In this document: piece after piece, positions 32,881 through 43,666 of the stretch
How positions within the stretch are numbered: the stretch's first letter is position 1
How the letters are laid out: each line of letters opens with the position of its first letter
From: Curvularia sp. ZM96
Lineage: Eukaryota > Ascomycota > Dothideomycetes > Pleosporales > Pleosporaceae
Assembly: GCA_022457065.1 (NCBI GenBank)
Contig: JAJGBQ010000009.1
Location: 516,008 to 580,007 of the forward strand
Reading direction: 5' to 3'
DNA length: 64,000 nucleotides
Notes under the pieces: generated by a model
The model's database searches: none
What the model saw: only the letters and a program-made list of their open reading frames with translations
What the model was told of the DNA's origin: nothing
Position numbers and translations under genes: made by a program

Positions 32881-34316
32881 TAGTGTTTTTTTTCACACCA
32901 TAATCAAAAGAATACTCTAAAGACATGGAGAAATGATACTTCATGCAGCCCGTGTATTCCCTCATGTTCACAGCCGTGCCGCTTCCAAACTGTGAGACTC
33001 GGGATAAGCAGCTGACAGCGCTCGACTAGAAGCTATGATTGTTTTCTAAACCATAGCCTCATATTTAGACAGCCGCCAATGACTATTGTCAAAATGATGG
33101 AATGCCGCACTTCACAACGCGTTAATCCTATCCCTACCACAAACCCTGGCGACCACTTATAATCCTTTTGCAGATTATATCCAAGTATCTCTACCTCTAG
33201 ATATGTGCATAATCATCATGCTACGACAATTTGATCTAGTCCATCGCTCGATTAGACGATCTCACTATTCAAACCAGTTTAGCCGGTCTGACGCACCCAC
33301 ACCGGAATCAGCACGGTACGCCGAGGAACACATCATAGATTCAGTGGAATCTGTTGGGTAAGCGGGATCGGTTCCGTCTCGACCGCAGGAGGCAGAATCC
33401 TGAGTGACACATACATCTCTCCCAGAATCCTTTGGAATTGCTGGGTTGTAAGAAAGAGATGCGGAATATGAAATCACACGTACAATATAGGCATACGTGG
33501 CAATGGGGTCATAGTCAATCAATGCGTTAGCGAATATCAGCGCTATATGTACTCTGCTGCCTCTCAGCATAGGTGTGGCCCAAGCCACTGGCGTCAGTAG
33601 GCTGCCCTGCATTACGCGTAACCGTAGCCCATAACGTAGTGTGTTGTGTATTCAGTAAGCCTTTGCCCTATGTCCTGATTCAGCGTGCAAAAATATGTTA
33701 AAAGGAGTTGTTGGGTAAAGGGTCTGTCAGTGTCAGTGCATTGCGCGACATCTGTGACAGCATGGCGACCAAAAGCCAGCATGTCCTTACAGCCAGTACA
33801 ATACCATACGATTGCCCACAGAACCATGAGATTAACTACAACTCTAATTGCACGACTACGCATCACAAAGTTAGGCGCGAGTAGCCTTTTCGCTAGTACA
33901 CTCTCTTGCACTTGCAGCTTCCGGTTTCTGTGAGCAGGTAACCTTTGATCCCGCGCTATGCCTCTCTCGCTTAGGTAATCTTACCCAAACTGTACTAGAA
34001 TCGGACCGATATACCTACGACTAACTGCATGGGTAGCTTAACCGATCATTGGGCGAGGGTTGCGGACTCTTGAGGAATTGGCTAATCAGTTTCAGCACAC
34101 TGGGACGTCCGTCGCGAAGGGATATACATTAGTTGTAAAGAAATGTAAGAAAAAACTAAGAGGGGCATACAATCATGTGATGCTTTATAATAGGAAAGTT
34201 AATTCTATCTGGAGCAAGAAAATACGATCTATCGCAAGTACTCTAAATCCATGTTATGAAACTCAAAGCAAGGAACGATAGAAATACATAACACCGTACC
34301 TTTGAGACTAGAATCC
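32881..34316. other. Spacer with a doubtful membrane-protein remnant
   Basis: Two adjoining minus-strand frames (33911-33612 and 33612-33265) contain RLLAPNFVMRSRAIRVVV, a hydrophobic LMVLWAIVWYCTGC stretch and a later C..F...QC-like pattern. These faintly recall the fungal integral-membrane (rhodopsin/PTH11-like) family. The order of helices cannot be followed, so I treat it as unproven debris. The rest is unreadable AT-rich sequence. Confidence 0.3.
33896..34005 (+). repeat. Partial family 2 miniature element
   Basis: Begins CACTCTCTTGCACTTGCAGC after a TA, then TTCCGGTTTCTGTGAGCAGG and GGTAATCTTACCC. This is one terminus plus inner part of the family seen complete at 36350-36616. The opposite terminus is missing. 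Confidence 0.58.
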
Positions 34317-34463
34317 AGAGATGTCAACAATCAAGCTCATCAAGCCGGGCTAACGTAATACGGTAATCTGCTAGCTCTTTTAGTCCAAGTCTAACCTTTG
34401 AAAGCTAGCAGGTTGCTCTATGAGGTCAAACTCGGCTTGATGAGCTTGATTGTTGACATCTCT
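34317..34463. mobile_element. 147-bp palindromic element with perfect 30-bp inverted ends
   Basis: The left arm starts AGAGATGTCAACAATCAAGC and continues to CATCAAGCC. The right arm is its exact inverse ending ACATCTCT. The roughly 85-base loop holds no frame. The perfect arms point to a recent miniature element or hairpin-forming repeat. Target duplication is unclear, though AGAATC occurs just outside both ends. It lies just beyond the 3' end of the acidic orphan gene. Confidence 0.7.
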
Positions 34464-34480
34464 GCCAGAATCGAACGATT

Positions 34481-35872
34481 TTATATACTAGACATCATCA
34501 TACGATCAACCTTTTTACTGAGACTGTTCACCGCTCTCATGATATCCTTAGGCGTGGGGTACTTGAAATCTAGGGCACGCTCTTCTTTAGATACACGTTT
34601 AGCAAACTGCGTGGTGTTTAGGAATTTTTGGAGAATTTCCTGATCGCCTTCGCGAGAGAGATAGCTTTTGAAAGTAGAGTACGTGCATACGACAGGACCG
34701 CCATGGTAGTCTTTCGCGGTTGTGCGCGCGTTTTTATGTTCTTTATAAAGGGCTTTCTCTTGACGGAATTTCAGAACAACTATAACGTGCTTTTTGCCCT
34801 TTCCATGCGATTTGGCTGTACACCCCACTATATCGAACTTGTTCCTAGTCGACCTTTCTAATGTTTTGACGAACTTCTCGTCCGCGGAGGGGGCCATGCC
34901 CGCGCTTTGGTTAGGAAGTATCAGCTTAGCAGGACAATTATCTATCCGCACAAATTCATACGAGCCCTTTCTGATAACTAGACCATGCGTTATAGGCTCG
35001 CCCTTACCGAATGGTCTACAACTTATACCATAGAGAATCTCGTCTGTGTCTTCTGGTGGGGGCGTGTCTCCAGATACTCCAACCGAACTATCTCGCACTT
35101 TACGGTTCTTAGATTTGGTTTTCTTAGATCCAGTCTGACGAGGAGATTGTTTTGAACCTTTCGACTTATGTCCTTTGTCACGAGAATTCTGCTCTATGCT
35201 TGGCTTAACATCCCTATCGTCTTCATCTTCATCTTCATCTTCGTCTTCATCTTCGTCTTCATCTTCACCTTCACCTTCACCTTCACCTTCATCTTCATCT
35301 TCATCTTCGTTCTCGTCCTCGCCTTCGTCCTCTTCATCGCTCTCGCCCTCGTCCTCATCCTCATCCTCATCCTCTTCATTGTCCTTGGCGTCCTTCATTT
35401 CGACATCATTGCCATCATGGGTTTCCTTGTTTCTAGTATCACTGCCGCCATTGGTTTTCTCGTTTTCTTTCATCCATTCCTCATAGGTCATAGTGGTTGC
35501 AGTAGCCATAAAATCACTAGACTTGTCTTTTGGTTTGAAGATGTTATTGAAAGGTGATCTCGACATGCAAACCTTATCCTTATCTTCTGGTCTGCCCTTA
35601 TTGCCTGGTATGTCGAAGACAAAGAGTACTCGTTTTTGTGGGCCATATTTTAGAAAAATTCGATTGGTAATATCTTCTATGTTTAGCTTGGCAACTCTTT
35701 TCTCAATCTCTTCTTCAGTGAATTTGGGAAGCTTAGTTCCTTTTTTTACGCCCGCTTTGTTAAGTTGATCGTTTTTAAGTATGCAGCAAAAATCTTCACG
35801 GAACTGTACTAATGTGTATCCATTTTGGGACGCAATTGGTTTGGGGAATTCCGAATTCTTTTCGTTCTTCAT
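34481..35872 (-). CDS. Orphan acidic-tract protein, 463 residues
   Basis: Complete single-exon frame whose family I do not recognise. Residues 1-120 look folded (NGYTLVQFREDFCCIL, RVLFVFDIPG). Residues 165-221 are almost only Asp, Glu and Gly, encoded by a TCTTCA/TCTTCG-type repeat on the plus strand at about 35215-35390. Residues 225-262 are strongly basic (KGHKSKGSKQSPRQTGSKK). The C-terminal 190 residues again look globular (DEILYGISCRPFGKGEP, KHVIVVLKFRQEKALYKEH) and end in a helical DIMRAVNSLSKKVDRMMM. Acidic then basic tracts are common in nucleolar or chromatin-associated proteins, but this is only a compositional hint. The frame is clean in a region full of broken genes. A simple-repeat tract of this length should vary in copy number between isolates. 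Confidence 0.55.
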   Translation of the reverse strand: MKNEKNSEFPKPIASQNGYTLVQFREDFCCILKNDQLNKAGVKKGTKLPKFTEEEIEKRVAKLNIEDITNRIFLKYGPQKRVLFVFDIPGNKGRPEDKDKVCMSRSPFNNIFKPKDKSSDFMATATTMTYEEWMKENEKTNGGSDTRNKETHDGNDVEMKDAKDNEEDEDEDEDEGESDEEDEGEDENEDEDEDEGEGEGEGEDEDEDEDEDEDEDEDDRDVKPSIEQNSRDKGHKSKGSKQSPRQTGSKKTKSKNRKVRDSSVGVSGDTPPPEDTDEILYGISCRPFGKGEPITHGLVIRKGSYEFVRIDNCPAKLILPNQSAGMAPSADEKFVKTLERSTRNKFDIVGCTAKSHGKGKKHVIVVLKFRQEKALYKEHKNARTTAKDYHGGPVVCTYSTFKSYLSREGDQEILQKFLNTTQFAKRVSKEERALDFKYPTPKDIMRAVNSLSKKVDRMMMSSI

Positions 35873-36349
35873 TGTAGTTGGTTTTTATCGTCGTGAGTGT
35901 GAAGTACGATACATACTAGTTGCAGAGGCAGATGCCAATATATAGTAAAATGCCAGGCACAAAAAGCATTAGATAAGAGTGTTGTTAGTACTGTGCACAG
36001 GATAAGCGATTAAGGGTCAGCAACATACTTCTAAGATATCGTCACGGTATATTAGCTTCGATGAGTTGCTGTAGCGAGAAAGATAAGCATACACAACGGT
36101 GGCATAATGGATTATCTACAGCTGACGGCATTAGCTATGTGAATAAAACGATATGCTCACAGCACTAATGTGAATCACCATAATCTTGAGTGAAATCTAT
36201 GGAGCACGTTAAGGCATCTGAAAACATATTAGGTAGCCGTAGACGCAAAAGGATTCTTGTTCGAGCAAAAGTCTCATTCCACGAATGCATGTTCCTATTC
36301 ACCTTTTGCGATGTCGTCGGATTGGAACTTGGTCTTGAAGCACTGACTA
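35873..36349. other. Upstream region of the acidic orphan gene
   Basis: AT-rich, no frame worth reporting. It should contain the promoter of the gene at 34481-35872, with the family 2 element beginning at 36350. Confidence 0.45.
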
Positions 36350-36616
36350 CACTCTCATGCATTTGCAGCTTCCGCTTTGCACACGCGGCTTACTTGTCAT
36401 CCCACGCGGGACATGGATCCGCCTGGCATACGCTTATCTGGGAAAGTCTTAGGCTCTATAGATATGACACATTGATTCGTCCGAGCGTCTGAAAGCAGAT
36501 CGACCCATGGCAAACTAGTACTATCTGGGTAAGATTACTACTAAGCGATAGAGGCTTAGCGTGGGATTAAAGGTCGTCTGCTTACAGGAATCGGAAGCTG
36601 CAAGTGCATGAGAGTG
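36350..36616. mobile_element. Miniature inverted-repeat element, family 2
   Basis: 267 bp between TA dinucleotides (36348-36349 and 36617-36618). The left end is CACTCTCATGCATTTGCAGC then TTCCGCTTTGCACACGCGGC. The right end is the inverse, CGGAAGCTGCAAGTGCATGA then GAGTG. The sequence is almost identical to 53545-53822, apart from an internal gap of about 11 bases and scattered substitutions. No coding capacity, so it must be moved in trans by a TA-targeting transposase. Confidence 0.82.
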
Positions 36617-37749
36617 TATGCATTGAACACAGTAAAGTCCCAGGTAATGAACAGAAAATTCAAGCTTAACAGTGTGTTTCACATAGTTAACGGTCAAGTG
36701 ATAAACTCGATTGACTATATGCAAGAATAGAAATAGGTTGAACTGAAATTGAACGCCATTTTGTCGCGATTACCTTGGAAACCCAACAACTGCGTCTGTA
36801 TTCTTTCCCTAAGCGTTGGAAACACTAGTGAACGCGGAATCATTAATTAGTCAACTCAAATTCGATGCAATCAATCCTCCTTACATTCCTCCCTGAACTT
36901 GCAACAATGGTGCTCTTGTTTTCTACCTATTTCTCTATTGACTGGAATCTTGTGATGATCACAAACATAACCAATTAACTACTGTAGTTGCATTAATAGA
37001 AAGGTAGGGCGCTAACGGCCTTTTGAGTTTATAGCCCTGAGCAATTACTGATAACCTTCGTCTTTGCAATTTTCAAATACTACCGCCATGGATGCAACCA
37101 ACTCGCAAATTGTTCCTCGTAGTCATGTTAAACGGGCATTTGCGTGGCGGCGCAGCTCGTCTATAAATATAGCATCTCTGCTACTAAACACTAGAAGATA
37201 TAAAATCGTCTCAGCTATTGACTCGTAGCAACTTCAATAATTCAACAGGGAATGGGAACAGTGATGTGCCTGTTGAGTAGGCTCATATCGCTTTAATGTG
37301 ATACGCATCAGCAGTATTGCGCAGGGCTGACAACAGTCAAGCGAAGCCGAGTCAGGCTGGAAGCCCGGCTTGGCTTGGTTCAAGTAATTAGTTAACAAAC
37401 TAGTTAGCTAACGAGTTAATCAAATGTCTTCTCGCATCGGTAGTGAGTTAGAGAAGCTAATGTTAAAGACAATATTTGTTCTTTTTGACTGACACTTCCA
37501 ACTAGTTGGCTATATCAGAAAGCTCTTCACATCTAGCTAGTCGAACCAGATTTTGCTAGTATCTAAGAAACATGTTGGTTCTTTAGTCGTGCACTTCAGT
37601 TGTAACTACAAGTTAAACAGAAACCAGCTTGTCAGATTAGAATTGCACTTAAGCATGTTGTTTAGCTAATTATCTTTTTTTCGTTTGCCTTTTCTTTCTA
37701 TACCTCCATATTCGTTTCTTCTTAGTGATTGTCAACCATCTTCCATTTA
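36617..37749. other. AT-rich gene-free spacer
   Basis: No gene supportable. A small palindromic AT stretch around 37380-37420 (repeats of TTAGTTAAC/GTTAGCTAAC) and a GGCTGGAAGCCCGGCTTGGC segment just before it are the only structures I noticed. Confidence 0.45.
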
Positions 37750-38328
37750 CTAGTGCGTATCATCATCACTGCCATACTCGCTGTCTTCCTCAGTGTCCTC
37801 CTCGGTGTCCTCTTCGGTATCCTCGGTGTCTCCCTTTGTATCTTCATTGCTATTGTCATTGGAAGCAGGTTGCATAGCGCTTGTCTTCTCTTTTTTCATT
37901 GCATTGTTCCCTTTACCCTGAGGTTCCGGCCTTGTTGAGTCCAGGGTGCCGCGACTTTGGGGGGTAGGAGCGGACTCAGTTGGAGGAGTCCTAGTTTCAA
38001 AATTGGGAGTATTACTCCCTACTGACTTGTTGTCTGATTTAAACAAAGCTCTCAACTTGTTTTCCGGTATTGCGAGCAGCTGTATGGCTATTTCCTGCGA
38101 ACTGAAACCCGCCAAACACTGTTGCAACTGTTTAACGGGCATTCGGTCGTAAAATCCTCGTAACAATGGTAAGGGGAGTCGTCTGGCTAGTTCCGTTGGA
38201 TTGGTGGACTCCAAGTACGTCCGGAAACTCTTCGGGTACTTTCCTATTCCCTCTTCCAATTTCTTCCATCTTTCATCGAGCTCGACTGTTCTTTTTTCCA
38301 AATTCTTAAGATCACCCTTTAAACCCAT
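37750..38328 (-). CDS. Orphan protein with acidic C-terminus, 192 residues
   Basis: I prefer the ATG at 38328 (MGLKGDLKNLEKRTVELDERW). The frame is open upstream to 38493, but that extension reads as translated AT-rich sequence. Residues 1-30 are helical and charged (possible coiled coil). Residues 35-100 hold short leucine-rich helices (NPTELARRLPLPLLRGFYDR, QQCLAGFSSQEIAIQLLAIP). The remainder is a Pro/Thr/Ser linker and then a tail of Glu/Asp/Thr repeats ending SEYGSDDDTH. No recognised domain. Like the gene at 34481-35872 it is intact, AT-island located, and carries a repeat-encoded acidic tract, so the two may belong together, but no sequence similarity is evident between their folded parts. 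Confidence 0.48.
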   Translation of the reverse strand: MGLKGDLKNLEKRTVELDERWKKLEEGIGKYPKSFRTYLESTNPTELARRLPLPLLRGFYDRMPVKQLQQCLAGFSSQEIAIQLLAIPENKLRALFKSDNKSVGSNTPNFETRTPPTESAPTPQSRGTLDSTRPEPQGKGNNAMKKEKTSAMQPASNDNSNEDTKGDTEDTEEDTEEDTEEDSEYGSDDDTH

Positions 38329-38715
38329 CTTGAAACATGTAAAAGTGGTAGGACAACGAAGTAGAGGGAGGAGGGTACGAAGGATGAATCGGAATATGCA
38401 ATATTTCAAGGACAACTCGACTTTATACATAGACAGCACGATCTGCATAGAGATCAAACAAAATCGTATTTCAATCATAAACAGGGTTTTCAACTGCTTA
38501 CTTGTGATTCAGTCTCAAAGCTGTGTGAGGAATAAGCATCGTCGAACAACCTTCTGATTTCTTACTCCATGTACCTGCATCTAGTCTAGTTACTGAAGAA
38601 TCATTACTACAGGTTCCGGGGTACTAGCAAAGTAAAGGAGCTGACTGAACGTGTCATAGAGTGGATGAATGAGATCGTTTTGCTTTGTACACGAACAGTC
38701 AGTCAGTTCTACGTA

Positions 38716-39127
38716 CACTCGCTTGCAAAATTGGCTTCCGGTCTGCGTAATACGCAGAGTGTTCAGCTTACAGGGATCAGGTTTCGCTTAGTACAGTTTA
38801 GTCCTCTTCTGACGTAGCCTTAACAGGGATGATACGAGTGACAGTCGGTTCGCTAATACCAAATCTTAGTTTTGACGAAGTCTTATCAAGTGCACAATGT
38901 GAAGCGAAGTAGCAGGAACAGCGGTAGCGCTGTCTTTTGAGCGACTATCAGAGCGATTAACTACTGTACGCTGCATGGTGATTTGGTTAATGAGCTCCTA
39001 TCTATCCAGGTTGTCGCCAACATCCCTGCCGAGGCTACGTCGGATCAGGAATAGGTTATGGTAAGCGGAAGTGGATCCTTGTAAGCTGCATATTGCGCAG
39101 ACCGGAAGCCAATTTTGCAAGCGAGTG
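38716..39127. mobile_element. Miniature element with long terminal inverted repeats, family 3
   Basis: 412 bp between TA dinucleotides (38714-38715 and 39128-39129). The left end is CACTCGCTTGCAAAATTGGC then TTCCGGTCTGCGTAATACGC. The right end is the inverse with GCGCAGACCGGAAGCCAATT then TTGCAAGCGAGTG. Imperfect inverted arms extend at least 100 bases and include a TCTGACGTAGCC/GGCTACGTCGGA pair. Same family as 24068-24494. Its right border coincides with the left limit of the LINE fragment. Confidence 0.78.
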
Positions 39128-40290
39128 TAGATGCAAAAAATCCTTATGCGGCAGAGCTAGCAGCAATGGCCGAGGCGCTGAGCAGACTGCTGAAGCTGAG
39201 GTTTCGTAGTATCGCACTCATAACAAGAAACAAGGCTGCGGTGCTCACACTCAGAAGACCGCGGCAGCAGTCCGGGCAGAATTACATCAGCCAGTTCTAC
39301 AAGACTGTACAGGCACTAAGAAGAGACGGCAACACAGTAACAGTGCTATGGCTACCTGCAAGCGAAGACTGCGAGCTCGCAAGCCTCGCCAAGCAAGAGG
39401 CGAAGATGGCAACGAGACTAACTGCTAGCGTACAGACACAGCTCCCTAGAATGCGATCAACTACGCACAATATTGCACGTAAGCAAGGCATAGCCAAGAA
39501 GGTGCCAGCAGACGTGGGAGCATACTCTAAACGAATCGACACGGCACTGCCAGGAAAGCATACGCGGCAACTCTACGACGGGCTTTCGCGGAAAGAGAGC
39601 AGCGTGCTTGCCCAGCTTAGAACAGGCATGGCGCAGCTGAACACGTATCGACACCGAATCAAAGCATCAACGACAGACCAATGCGGATGCGGACAGGCAG
39701 CAGAGACGGTAGAGCACTTTCTATTCCGTTGCCGAAAATGGATGACACAGCGGATAGAAATGCTGCAGTGCACGCAGATAAATAGAGGAAACATATCGTT
39801 CTACCTAGGCGGCAAAGCGGCGACAGACGACGCGAAATGGGCGCCAGATATGAACGCAGTGCGAGCGACGATACGATTCGCAATAGCAACACGGAGACTC
39901 GATGCAAACTAATATCTAACTAACTACTAGGTAAACCTTAGCTACTAACGTAAACTTATTAGCAGCCTTGTGCAACAGAAGTAGACACCGCTTCAGCCGC
40001 CGAAGATAGGACGCTGAACACTTAGAGAATCTCTTGGAGATGCCGACTCTAAGCCAGTCTACCACCAGCAACACTAACCCACGAGCATCTGACGAGGAAT
40101 AGCAGTAAATAGAGAAGAAGCATGCCAAGGTGTTAAGTAAGGGCTTCGACTTAGATGATAAGCTATATAAAGAAGCGGGCCAAAGAAGACATATGGGCTA
40201 AGGAGACCAAGACTAAGTAGAGAAAGTGTAGTTAGACTAGCGTTAGTAGCCCTTTCGGCTCGGCCGCCGGGCGTAAATAAATTGTGTGTA
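39128..40290 (+). mobile_element. 5'-truncated non-LTR retrotransposon (Tad-like LINE), 3' end
   Basis: The open frame to 39912 encodes the C-terminal part of a LINE ORF2. First comes an RNase H-like region (NPYAAELAAMAEALSRLL with its Glu, then ALITRNKAAVLTL, VTVLWLPASEDCELASLAKQ). A Cys/His knuckle follows (CGCGQAAETVEHFLFRC) that closes many Tad-clade ORF2 proteins. The endonuclease and reverse transcriptase are absent. The sequence after 39912 to about 40290 looks like its 3' untranslated tail, without a clear poly-A. The coding part is uninterrupted, so this fragment is young or spared by RIP. The left limit is the family 3 miniature element, which may have landed in the LINE before upstream sequence was lost. 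Confidence 0.75.
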
Positions 40291-40607
40291 GATGCAAACG
40301 CAGTCTAAGTACATAGTATCCACAAGTTCGGGTAACTATGGCAGCATCGTGACGGAGACGTGGTCTATGTGCGACTACCGTGCGTCTTTTGCACCGGACA
40401 TCGGCTGATGAGCGCTGACATGGGATCTTGGTTTTAGCTTCACAGAGTGTAGTTGAACTGCATTTGACTGTGATATATTGAGTTTGCATTAGCTCTTTTC
40501 ATATTCCAGGAACCCTGGTTTATGGTACGTTTGATCTGTTATGGAAAGATCAGCTCTCTCCCATGACGCAAATCCAAATCCACTGATTGCCACAACAGGC
40601 GTCTTCA

Positions 40608-43600
40608 AACTATGTCGCCATCGTTGGTCTATCGTGCCGGAAGGCCAGAGGGATTGACTGTCTAGACTCGCTCTGGAACTTTTTGTTGCAATAGAAACAC
40701 GCATCTGGCGAGATTCCGCCACATCGATGGGACCCTTGGCGCCAACGGAGTACGCTTGACGCGAAGATCCTCGACATTGTCACGCAGAAGGAATACTTCC
40801 TTGACGATCTTGAAGGCCTTGATGCGGCTTTCTTCCGCATTTCACCCAGAGAAGCAGTGCACATGGATTCTCATCAAAGACTAGGCCTCGAGCTTGCGTA
40901 CGAAGCATTAGAAAACGCAGGCATTCAGCTGGATAAACTCGCTATCAGCAATACTGCCGTTTACATGGGGGTAGACTCTGACGACTATTCCCGTATGCTC
41001 ATGGATGACTTGCTAGCTATAGAAGCATGGAGCGGGATTGGCACAGCACATCATGGCATCTCCAACAGAATTTCGTACCATCTCGACTTGAGAGGTCCAA
41101 GCACAGCAGTAGATGCAGCCTGTGCGAGTTCACTTGTCGCCCTTCATCTCGCCCGCCAGGCTATTGTATCGGGAGAGAGCACTGTGGCCATCTGTGGTGG
41201 CGTGAACGTCATCTGTGCTTCAGAGATCACGCATATACTCCAGAACTCCGGCGCACTGACGGTGGACGGTGTGTGCCGATTTTTTAACGCCGCTGCTAGT
41301 GGTTACGCGCGTGGTGAAGGGGGGGCCATCATCGTCCTCAAACGGCTGAGTGCTGCACAAGAAGACGATGATAAGATCCTAGCTGTGCTTAAGAGCTCTG
41401 CTTCTGCCCAAGATGGCAAGGCGAGGGGCATTATGGCGCCGAACGGCGCTGCCCAAGTAGATGTGGCCAGACAGGCCCTCTGTCACGCTGGTGATATCAA
41501 TCCACGTACAGTGGACTGCGTCAAGGCTCATGCAACATCTACTCCGCTTGAAGACCTTGTGGAGATCAAGGCGATAGCTGAGGTGTATGGGTCAGTGCAA
41601 TCTTCAAAAGCCCCTTGCTACCTTGGCTCTATCAAGCCCAATGTCGGTCACCTTGGCTGCTGGCGCCACCAGCGTTGTGAAAATTGTTAGCGTGCAAAGA
41701 GGAGTTATTTCCCCGAACACTACTGAAAAACCCTCACACCCACATAGACTGAGATTCCAGCGGTCTGGAAGTACTACGCGAAGCAAAAGAGTGGCCTGAA
41801 AATGGCGTTCAGCGAGTGGCAGTGTGTTCGCACGGCTACGGGGAGTCTTTCTGCCACGCCATCATCGAGCAGGCACCACCGAAGATGATGCACAAATCCG
41901 AATCTCGCAACAGGACATCGTTTATGCTGAACCTGTGAGCTAGATACAGAGATCGTTTGCCTATCTATGCGGCTTTACTGGCACATTGGCTGTCCGCTCA
42001 AGACGTGTCCGAGGATATGATCACTGTAGCACAGACACTGATACAGGGCCGGACAGCCTATGATTGTAGACTATCCGTTGAAGTCTTGAGCCATGAATGT
42101 GCTATTCGGAATCTACGCAGCTGCACAACAGGTAATCCAAATGCAAGAACTACAAGTCATCAGAAGCGCAGCTTTAAAAGGAGTCGTATGGGTCTTCCTA
42201 TGTCACGGCGCTCAGTGGCCTAATATGGGTAATCAGCGGCTTCTCAGCCCTGTCTTTTGCAACAAACTTTCCGAACTAGATGTAGTCTTCCAAAGAGAAG
42301 CAGGTTTCTCCAGCATTAAGGCGTTGCAACAGGGCAAGCTTGGGCGTTCGAATCAGATTCATATACTTACATACGCGGCGCAGATTGGACTGGCCTCCAT
42401 CCTCCAAGCAGAAGGCGTCGCTACACAAGCTGCCATTGGGCATTCAGTTTGTGATATCTGGGGGAGCTTAATTGATCACGAAGGGACAGCATTCCCTCTC
42501 TTCGCTGTCTAACGCATGCGAGAACAAACCGTCGTTCGAATACAAGATAGCATACCACGCGTGGCACAAATGGAATCACTGCCTGTGCACACTAGGTTCG
42601 CCGATCGCCCTTCTGGTCTCTTACCTCGGTCTGGCGGGACCTACATTGTCACGGGTGGACTGGGAATCTTGGACTGGAGGTACTCGGGCTCCTAGTCAGG
42701 AAAGGAACGCGAAGTATCGTCGTTGTATTGCGCCGCTTGCTCCCACCTCGACATGAGTGGTCGGCTTCATCAGGGCCATTGGCTGTGATGCTGGAACGGA
42801 TCAAGCAGCTGGAGATTAGAGGCGCGAAAATAGACGCTCTGCAGCTGGACATGAGTTCGCAGGGCGCATCTCCCAAGCTCACAAGCGCTGTTAAGCATCT
42901 CTCCCCTCTTCCTGTGCTAGGTGTTATCCATGCTGCGGCTGTACCAGGGTTTGGATACATCAAACACACTAATGCCGAGAGCTATGCAAGCGTGATGGCG
43001 CCCAAGATTGCGGGCGCTCTCGCTCTGCACGAGGCTTTCCCGTGGGGAACCCTTGATATCTGCATCTTTCTATCGTTTGTAAGCGGAATCGTTGGGATGC
43101 TAGGTTATTCTGCGTACGCTGCATCAAACGCGTTTCTTGATGGGCTAGCTAAATACCGGCGGTCCCAAGGCTGCAACAGCACTTGCATCCTGTGGACAGC
43201 CTGGTTTGGGCTGGGTCTAGCATCAAACACCGCCGTTGTGAACTTCGAGCTACAGGCTGCAAGCATGATAGATATCACATCAACAGAAGCCTTCAAAGCG
43301 TGGCAATGCCTTTCAGGCTTCAACACTGACCACACAGTAGTCACTCGGTGGCAACTACTCGACGATAACGAACCAGTGCCAATCGATCTTATTGGTGGAA
43401 TCGTGTCGCGCCGTGTCGCAGCTGCAAAGCTATCGAAATAAAAACATTATCTCATGTACAATGATGGAGAGGATCCGAGCTCTGAGCTTATGTTGCAAAC
43501 TGAAATTGGTATGGATTCCTTCGTGATTTCCGAGCTGCAGCAAATGTTGCGGAAGGAATTGCCACAATCTGTACCGGTGTCACAGTGTCTATTCCAGGAC

Positions 43601-43666
43601 TGCTCAACTGTCAACGACTTAACAAGCAGCCTGTCCAGAAGTATAGAAGATATTTTATGTTTATAG
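40608..43666 (+). pseudogene. 6-methylsalicylate-synthase-like polyketide synthase, decayed
   Basis: Domains of a partially reducing type I PKS are recognisable in order. Ketosynthase 40608-41690 has NYVAIVGLSC, the DAACASSL active-site Cys, KAHATST and GSIKPNVGHL. Acyltransferase remains 41950-42510 include VWVFLCHGAQWPNMG and IGHSV. Ketoreductase 42640-43440 has TYIVTGGLG and a SGIVGMLGYSAYAASNAF catalytic region. An acyl carrier piece at 43454-43666 has GMDSF. The expected dehydratase/thioester-hydrolase between AT and KR is absent, so a large deletion occurred near 42500. Breaks: TAG at 40692-40694 (a Gln position), a frameshift near 41660, TGA at 41750-41752 (a Trp position), a frameshift near 42670, and TAA at 43439-43441. 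The nonsense changes fit C-to-T/G-to-A mutation. The MSAS-type label rests on domain order and local motifs. No product can be made. Confidence 0.85.

Noticed and set aside
35168..35557. Hydrophobic Phe/Ile-rich and Ser-rich frames on the plus strand
   Set aside because: They are translations of the TCTTCA/TCTTCG simple repeat that encodes the acidic tract on the minus strand.
40489..40722. Minus-strand frame containing an AISGFG string that looks like a ketosynthase start
   Set aside because: The opposite strand has the true ketosynthase N-terminus (NYVAIVGLSC) in register with the rest of the PKS, so the minus-strand string is chance.
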